Part shown: piece after piece, positions 14,521 through 19,158 of the stretch | Position numbering within the stretch: position 1 is the stretch's first letter | Layout of the letters: each line of letters opens with the position of its first letter | Source of the DNA: CTSoil-075 sp964292325 | GTDB taxonomy: Bacteria > Bacillota > Negativicutes > DSM-13327 | DNA: 19,158 nt | Assembly (NCBI GenBank): GCA_964292325.1 | Contig: CAXYVG010000074.1 | Span: 1-19,158, forward strand | Direction of reading: 5' to 3' | Position numbers and translations under genes: made by a program | The notes under the pieces: generated by a model | Told to the model about the DNA's origin: nothing | Seen by the model: the letters and a program-made list of their open reading frames with translations, nothing else | Database searches by the model: none

Positions 14521-14532
14521 GTTTACACCCCT

Positions 14533-14558
14533 TTCATTCAAATGTTCGTTTGAATGAA
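14533..14558 (-). promoter_or_regulatory. Operator palindrome of the regulator-cadD operon
   Basis: Perfect 10-bp arms (TTCATTCAAA at 14533-14542 and TTTGAATGAA at 14549-14558) flank a 6-bp centre. It begins 12 bp upstream of the regulator start. The TTCAAA/TTTGAA core resembles ArsR-family cadmium operators. I could not place -35 and -10 boxes with confidence. Confidence 0.75.
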
Positions 14559-14730
14559 GTGTAGCACATTCTCTCTTGTTTTTCTATATTATTGGAGTCG
14601 CATTTACGCATTAATTCAGATTTTCTGCTAAAAATTACGACCCTTCTATTGTAAATCCTCTAAAGTTCAAAGTTTGAAATCATAGTAGTTATTAATTTTC
14701 TGGAAAAAGTTTTTGATATTTATCGCCTAG
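14559..14730. other. Intergenic region upstream of the cadX-like gene
   Basis: AT-rich sequence with no supported gene. It contains a small dyad, TTCAAA-G-TTTGAA, near 14668-14680. It separates the cad operon from the YolD-like remnant. Confidence 0.4.
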
Positions 14731-15009
14731 TATTCCTTACAACCACAGAAAGAAAAACAATTCAGTCAATTGCCACACCGTGGACTTCATCAAAAAAACC
14801 GCATGCGGACAACTGAAATCTACTATATTCTGCATGAAGCCATTCAAACACATAGAGAAGTTGCCATACAAATAGAAGCCATTGATTGCAACGGCTCCTA
14901 TCAGGAAGATATCATCGGCTTCATTAAGAATTCCGATTTGCTCGGTATTTATATAAAGAATCAAAAAGTTCACTATGATGAGATACGAAACATCCAATTT
15001 TACACTTAA
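14731..15009 (+). pseudogene. YolD-like protein, C-terminal remnant
   Basis: The frame is open from 14731 to the TAA at 15007-15009. The conserved part reads EIYYILHEAIQTHREVAIQI, then a G-x-I-type loop (DIIGFIKNSDLLGIYI) and DEIRNIQF at the end. This matches the C-terminal half of YolD-like proteins, which are usually encoded next to a Y-family DNA polymerase (UmuC/ImpB type) on Firmicutes plasmids. The first in-frame ATG (14803) has no ribosome binding site, the N-terminal half is not recognisable, and no polymerase gene is present. It is probably the leftover of a deleted polymerase-yolD pair. The family match is by pattern only. Confidence 0.5.
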
Positions 15010-15062
15010 AAACTGGTTTTATAGCTTGAATAGCGTTCCATTGAAGCGAATACCAGGAGGGT

Positions 15063-17183
15063 TTATTTCGGATTGGGAAAATCAAAGGCTAATTTATTAT
15101 TAACCAACTTCAATTTGGTGTTGAAAGGCGTGCCTTTTTTATTCTTAAATCCTTTTATGAGGCTGGTTTCTTGTTTAGATAAAAGATCCTTTACGTTTTT
15201 CTTCGTGAGTGTTTTTCCGCTCCATTTTTTAGGCAAGGTGAATGTACACCCCTCACGATAACCCACACATCCAAAGAACTTCCCTTTATCTAGAACATTC
15301 TTACGACATTGCGGACATGCACCCATGGCAGTGACTGCTTCGCCTTTTTCAGCATGTTTTTTTATCGCACTGTTTTCAAATGTACCCGGTACTTTTTGGA
15401 TTAAATGGTTAATAAAGTTTGTAATACTGCTCAAGAACGCTTCTTGTGTACCTTCCTGATTGCGTATTTTTTTAAGGTACTTTTCCCATTTAGCAGTCAT
15501 AGAAGCGTTGGCTATCTCATCATTTTGAATGACTTCACAAAGCGTCTCACCTTTTGGTGTGACCAGGACATTATTTTTCTGAAGCGTGATATAGTCTTGC
15601 TTTTTCAAAGTTTCAATCACATTTGCGCGCGTCGCATCCGTCCCAATGCCTTCGGTTTCTCTTAAGATAGCTTTATTCTCTTCATCTTCAGCGTCGCGAC
15701 CAACGTTTTTCATGGCCGTAATCAGGGTTCCCTCTGTGTAATACTTGGGTGGCTGTGTTTTCCCTTCCTTGGCGTAAAAATGACTCGCCACCGCGTCACC
15801 TTCTCTTACAGTGGGAAGTGTTTGATTTTCTTCTGTCGTCTTTTTTATTTCTTTCTCGTTTTTGTAAAACTTCCGCCAACCAATCGCTTTTTCTACTTTA
15901 CCGGTCGTCTTAAACAAAACAGCATGGACGGTGGTTTCGATCGTTGTTTCATCGTAGATATAAGGTTTTTCAAACATACTCAACGTGCGATACAAGATTA
16001 ATTCATATATATTTCGTTCCTTTTGAGATAAAGCTGCTAAGTTTGACAACGTGCGCGTCGGGATAATGGTATAATGTTCCTGTACGTTTGCACCATCGAC
16101 ATAGCGCTTGTTCTCTTTTAACTGCGGTTCAGCAATCGTTTCATTCACTAAATTTAGATAGCTGGGAAGAGCGTTTTTTTAATAGTCAAACTCCGGACTA
16201 CCAATATAGTTCGTATCGGTACGCGGGTAAGAAACTAGCTTTTTCTCGTACAGACCTTGCACGACTTTCACCGTTTCTGAAGCACTGTAATGAAACCGTT
16301 TGTTCGCTGTCGCTTGTAAATCGGAAAGACTAAAGAGTTTGGGTGCAAACTGCTTCTTTTCTTCCGTCTTTACGGATGTGATTTTTCCGGGAGCATGATC
16401 GTTTAGTTCATGTTTCTTTTTAAAAGCCTCTAAATCGTATTCACTATCAAAACGACCTGCATATTTCCCTTGGTAAATGCCTTTTTTATGACTAAATCTG
16501 CCATATAATTCGAAGAAGGATTTACTAACGAATGCCGCAATTTCTATGTTCCGCTGGTAGATGAGGTATAAGGTCGGTGTTTGGACACGGCCAATACTAA
16601 AGACGCCCTTCATGCCGTTTTTTTGCATATAAAGTGTGTAAAGACGCGAGAGGTTCATGCCCACTAGCCAATCAGCGATTTGTCTGGTTTCGGCCTCTTT
16701 ATAGCTGGAATAGAAGGCTTCTCCATCACGTAAGTTTCGGAATCCCTTTTTTATTTCTTCTTTTTCCAATGAATTAATCCAGAGGCGTTTGAGTGGCTTA
16801 TGGTCATTTCCTGAAAGATTAATGATTAAACGTGCAATCGCTTCTCCCTCTCGATCGCTATCAGTGGCGATAATAATCGTTTCTGCTTCATCTAAATGCT
16901 TTTTAACGATGGTGTATTGCTTTTTCTTTCCATCACTGACTTTGAACCGATACTCGGTTGGCAACAGCGGCAATGTATTCAAGTCCCATTTTTTCCATTC
17001 CTCATGGTAATCTTCAGGGGAGAAAAGGGCAACGAGGTGACCGAATCCATACGTAATGACGGCATGCGAAAATTCTTTGTCGGACACAACAAAGTAGCCA
17101 TCTTTACGCTCTGAATGATCAAAAGCGTCTGCGTAAGCGGATGCTTGACTGGGTTTTTCGGCCAAAATAACTGTTTTACTCAT
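15063..17183 (-). pseudogene. topB: Type IA DNA topoisomerase III (TopB), interrupted by one stop codon
   Basis: Read through, the frame is 706 codons, normal for conjugative-element TopB. The first 334 codons hold the TOPRIM domain (Glu9; ATDSDREGE with Asp108, Asp110, Glu112) and the active-site Tyr319 in SYPRTDTNYIG. Codon 335 (plus 16179-16181) is TAA where the frame suggests TTA (Leu). The same frame then continues with KNALPSYLNLVNETIAEPQL to a Cys-rich C-terminus (CPQC with GCTF) ending LAFDFPNPK at 15063. So this is a single-base nonsense change, not a frameshift. The first part keeps the active Tyr but lacks the gate and DNA-binding remainder, so it is probably inactive. The second part could restart at the GTG at 16148. 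TopB helps process DNA in conjugation and plasmid segregation. Confidence 0.88.
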
Positions 17184-17207
17184 TCGCTCACTTCTTTCTT
17201 AGCTTAC

Positions 17208-17236
17208 TTGACAATATATCAAATTTGATATATTGT
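17208..17236 (+). promoter_or_regulatory. higBA promoter with 26-bp perfect palindromic operator
   Basis: -35 TTGACA (17208-17213) and -10 TATTGT (17231-17236) are 17 bp apart. A perfect palindrome with 13-bp arms (ACAATATATCAAA at 17211-17223 and its complement at 17224-17236) covers nearly the whole promoter. The antitoxin, alone or with the toxin, is the likely binder. The site lies only 28 bp from the start of divergent topB and could affect its transcription too. Confidence 0.85.
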
Positions 17237-17266
17237 TTGTTTATACAGAACGTGATAGGAGTTTCT

Positions 17267-17629
17267 ATGAAAAAATACGAAATAGAAATTTATGAAGATA
17301 AAAAAGGGCAAAGTCAAATCATGGATTGGATCAAAGAATTAGATCGTAATCCAACAAAAGAAAACAAATCGACTTTAAAAAAGCTCTACTACCAAATTGA
17401 ACGCCTTGAATATGATGGCACATTTGTAGGAGAACCGCTAGTAAAACAAATTGAGGGGAAACTGTGGGAACTACGTCCCATCCCTAATCGGGTCTTTTTC
17501 GCAACACTAGAAGATAATCAGCTAATTTTATTGCACCAATTTAGAAAGAAAACACAAAAAACGCCCAAAAAAGAAATCGAACAAGCGAAACGTGAACTAG
17601 CTGATTGGCTAGAACGTAAGAAAGGATAA
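17267..17629 (+). CDS. higB: HigB/RelE-type toxin (Gp49-like family)
   Basis: 120-aa protein of the phage-derived Gp49-like/HigB toxin family, whose members cut mRNA on the ribosome. The start chosen is the ATG at 17267, with AGGAG 5 nt upstream; a longer frame begins at 17225 inside the promoter region. The diagnostic C-terminal half is GKLWELRPIPNRVFF followed by ILLHQFRKKTQKTPKKEIEQA, the conserved LYELR...LLHxFxKKTqKTP pattern. It precedes the Xre-type antitoxin by 5 bp, toxin first as in higBA loci. The pair sits between topB and the VirB6-like gene but on the opposite strand, consistent with a separate module that stabilises the plasmid. The gene looks intact. Confidence 0.88.
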   Translation: MKKYEIEIYEDKKGQSQIMDWIKELDRNPTKENKSTLKKLYYQIERLEYDGTFVGEPLVKQIEGKLWELRPIPNRVFFATLEDNQLILLHQFRKKTQKTPKKEIEQAKRELADWLERKKG

Positions 17630-17634
17630 TTAAT

Positions 17635-17910
17635 ATGAAATGGACCGATGTAAAGAAAGATATTAGCAGCATTTCGCAAGAAGATAAAAATCTAATTGAA
17701 TTGACCGCTCTATTAGCTAGCTTGCGTAAAGAAAAAAAAATGACGCAAAAAGAATTAGCTGACAAGGTGCATGTATCTCAAGCTCAAATAGCTCGGGTAG
17801 AAAATTTTTCTTATGCTCCCTCTTTAAAAACCATTACCAAAATTGCAGATGGTTTAAACTTAGAACTCACATTCATCGACAAAACAACAAAAAAATTGGT
17901 GAAAAATTAA
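17635..17910 (+). CDS. higA: HigA-type Xre-family antitoxin
   Basis: 91-aa protein with a Cro/C1-type helix-turn-helix at about residues 36-75 (MTQKELADKVHVSQAQIARVEN). Its ATG lies 5 bp after the toxin stop. In this family the antitoxin neutralises the toxin by direct binding and represses the shared promoter, which fits the perfect palindrome at 17211-17236. The N-terminal ~25 residues (MKWTDVKKDISSIS...) are typical for antitoxins paired with Gp49-like toxins. It ends just before a strong hairpin terminator. Confidence 0.88.
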   Translation: MKWTDVKKDISSISQEDKNLIELTALLASLRKEKKMTQKELADKVHVSQAQIARVENFSYAPSLKTITKIADGLNLELTFIDKTTKKLVKN

Positions 17911-17938
17911 ATGATGAATGTCAGTCTGTCGTTCTAAA

Positions 17939-17993
17939 ATTAAAAGCAGCGCTATCAACACTCTTTTTTGGGGTTGGCAGCGTTGCTTTTAAT
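17939..17993 (+). terminator. Terminator after higBA
   Basis: 15-nt arms (17939-17953 and 17979-17993) pair with one G-U, and the right arm includes TTTT. The loop of about 25 nt can form an inner CAAC/GTTG stem. It lies 28 bp after higA, and its symmetry would also let it end transcription of the minus-strand VirB6-like gene. Confidence 0.65.
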
Positions 17994-18055
17994 GCCTCTT
18001 GAATAAATAAAAAAGTTCCTAAACGAAAAATGATTATTTAAGCGACTCAAAAGTT

Positions 18056-18880
18056 TTATCTTCTCCGAATTGCAGCATTCGCCAACATCTTAGCACCTGA
18101 AATGGTGCTCCTTCCACTACCTGTTGTGAACCACATGGATTTTGCGATGCTCGGGCCTTTAATAATCACAAACCCCATTCCAATCAATCCGGCTAACTTT
18201 ACCCAATTAAAATCATCAGACATGAGAATCTGCGTAAACAGTAACATCGATACGATTTCCAGCAACAAGGTCACAATCTGACTCAAGAATTCGCGCCACC
18301 AAATGCCCATATAGTTATGTTCATCATTAATAATAGTAATAGCCGCAAACACACTGGTCAGTTCCAATATCAAGAGTTCTGCGTGGACAATGCAGACTTT
18401 CACCAAAAACACCCCAATGACCACCATAATGAGGATACTGGCCACTAACGTGCTAAAAGTCGTATTGAATATTTTTACAAAGTTATCTGATTCCTGAAGT
18501 GACTTTAAGTCTTGTATTGTTAGAACACCAATAGAGCCAAACATGTAATTTCCTAAAGGCTGCACAAAACGATCCATAATAAAATATAACAACGTTGGTA
18601 GTATCAACACCATAGAGGATGACTTTAATATACCAACAATCATGGACCAAATATCGGCTTCGGCAGATCCTTCAGCTTCACTAAGTTGATAAATTAATAT
18701 TTTTACCAGTACCATCACAACCAGTAAAATTCCGCCAAAGAAGACAAAGACGCCATAAAGATTTGTCGCAAAACCATTAAGGCCTTCATAACCAAAGATA
18801 AACTCGGATAATATATTAAAAATTGTCGTCGTTCCATCTTCCACCCATTCTTGAAACATCCTTAATATTTTATCACCCAT
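18056..18880 (-). CDS. VirB6/TrbL-like conjugative transfer membrane protein
   Basis: 274-aa polytopic protein. The ATG at 18880 has an AGGGGTG site 6 nt upstream. It shows an amphipathic N-terminus (GDKILRMFQEWVEDG) and about six hydrophobic segments, including YGVFVFFGGILLVVMVLVKI, SMVLILPTLLYFIM, LVASILIMVVIGVFLVKV and IVTLLLEIVSMLLFTQI. A glycine-rich, basic C-terminus (TTGSGRSTISGAKMLANAA) follows. This layout is that of VirB6-like inner-membrane subunits of Gram-positive type IV secretion (TrsL/TraL type), which form part of the DNA-transfer channel. The gene directly upstream on the same strand is 12 bp away, so they share an operon. TopB nearby fits a pSK41/pGO1-like transfer region. 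The family name is by layout and context, not a strict motif. Confidence 0.7.
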   Translation of the reverse strand: MGDKILRMFQEWVEDGTTTIFNILSEFIFGYEGLNGFATNLYGVFVFFGGILLVVMVLVKILIYQLSEAEGSAEADIWSMIVGILKSSSMVLILPTLLYFIMDRFVQPLGNYMFGSIGVLTIQDLKSLQESDNFVKIFNTTFSTLVASILIMVVIGVFLVKVCIVHAELLILELTSVFAAITIINDEHNYMGIWWREFLSQIVTLLLEIVSMLLFTQILMSDDFNWVKLAGLIGMGFVIIKGPSIAKSMWFTTGSGRSTISGAKMLANAAIRRR

Positions 18881-18892
18881 CTATGGCACCCC

Positions 18893-19158
18893 TTATTCAC
18901 TAATGCTGAATATCTTCCATTTACCATCTTCCTGGCACATTGTAATTTTTAAATCATTTGAATGCATACCATACTCCTCACTGCCTACATCGAAAATTAC
19001 TTGTTTATTGTCAGAGTCTATTTCATAGTCGTTAATGACATACTTAGTCCATAAAATCTGATTGCTTGAGTCATCTAAAAAATCTAATTTATTTGGAATA
19101 GGATCGACCGCCTCGTATTGCCTCACAACTTTAGTTTTAGCTATCTGATATTCTTCGC
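18893..19158 (-). CDS. C-terminal end of a probable transfer gene, partial at window edge
   Basis: The minus-strand frame is open to the window edge and ends with the stop at 18893-18895; 87 codons are visible. The GTG at 19126 is probably internal, because ten more in-frame codons precede it with no stop. The visible part ends LKITMCQEDGKWKIFSISE, alternating polar and hydrophobic as in an NTF2-like beta-sheet domain. Such domains occur in TcpC/VirB8-like conjugation proteins and in transfer lipoproteins, and the VirB6-like gene follows after 12 bp. I cannot identify the family with certainty because the N-terminus lies outside the window. Confidence 0.45.
   Translation of the reverse strand, partial: EEYQIAKTKVVRQYEAVDPIPNKLDFLDDSSNQILWTKYVINDYEIDSDNKQVIFDVGSEEYGMHSNDLKITMCQEDGKWKIFSISE

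Noticed and set aside
16148..16185. Frameshift in topB at the A run
   Set aside because: The two parts are in the same frame; a single TTA to TAA change explains the break.
1..19158. tRNA, rRNA, CRISPR array or replication origin
   Set aside because: No cloverleaf, rRNA motif, regular spaced repeats or iteron cluster was seen on either strand.

Overview
The window looks like an accessory region (plasmid or integrated conjugative element) of a low-GC Gram-positive bacterium, most likely in Lactobacillales. The evidence is the AT-rich codon use, AGGAGG-type ribosome binding sites, CadC/CadA/CadD cadmium genes, IS1380- and IS21-family elements, and a tract of Gram-positive conjugation-type genes at the right end. 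The genus cannot be fixed from sequence alone.

Left block (1-6140): a broken P-type ATPase C-terminus and a CadD cadmium transporter lie on the minus strand. On the plus strand follow a CadC-repressed cadC-cadA operon and a stand-alone dihydrolipoamide-dehydrogenase-like flavoenzyme. CadA carries two N-terminal metal-binding domains that are nearly identical as protein but very different as DNA.

Middle block (6141-12375): an IS1380-family element is split in two. Its outer ends keep matching inverted repeats and a 5-bp target duplication (TATAA). It landed in the stem of the transcription terminator that follows the lpd-like gene; joining the two flanks rebuilds a perfect 12-bp stem followed by seven T. 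The two halves share an exact direct repeat of about 117 bp. Between them lie a 5'-truncated TetR gene, a DegV-family gene, a decayed unidentified segment, and an IS21-family element with istA, an istB broken by a stop codon, and a small third ORF.

Right cadmium block (12376-14560): on the minus strand, a CadC/CadX-type regulator, a second CadD, the first 24 or so codons of a deleted P-type ATPase, and a lipoprotein signal peptidase gene (lspA). This looks like a regulator-cadD-cadA-lspA locus that lost its ATPase. The start of an unrelated secreted-protein gene is joined head-on to the ATPase remnant.

Conjugation block (14731-19158): a YolD-like remnant, topoisomerase III (topB) interrupted by one in-frame stop, a HigBA-type toxin-antitoxin pair under a 26-bp perfect palindrome, a VirB6/TrbL-like membrane protein, and the end of another probable transfer gene that leaves the window.

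Overall this is a cadmium-resistance region built from at least three cadmium modules of different origin, shaped by insertion sequences and deletions, beside a conjugation module that may be losing function. I found no clearly new system. The most unusual points are the recoded metal-binding-domain duplication in CadA, the split IS1380 in the terminator, and the lpd-like gene with a CadC-like palindrome upstream.
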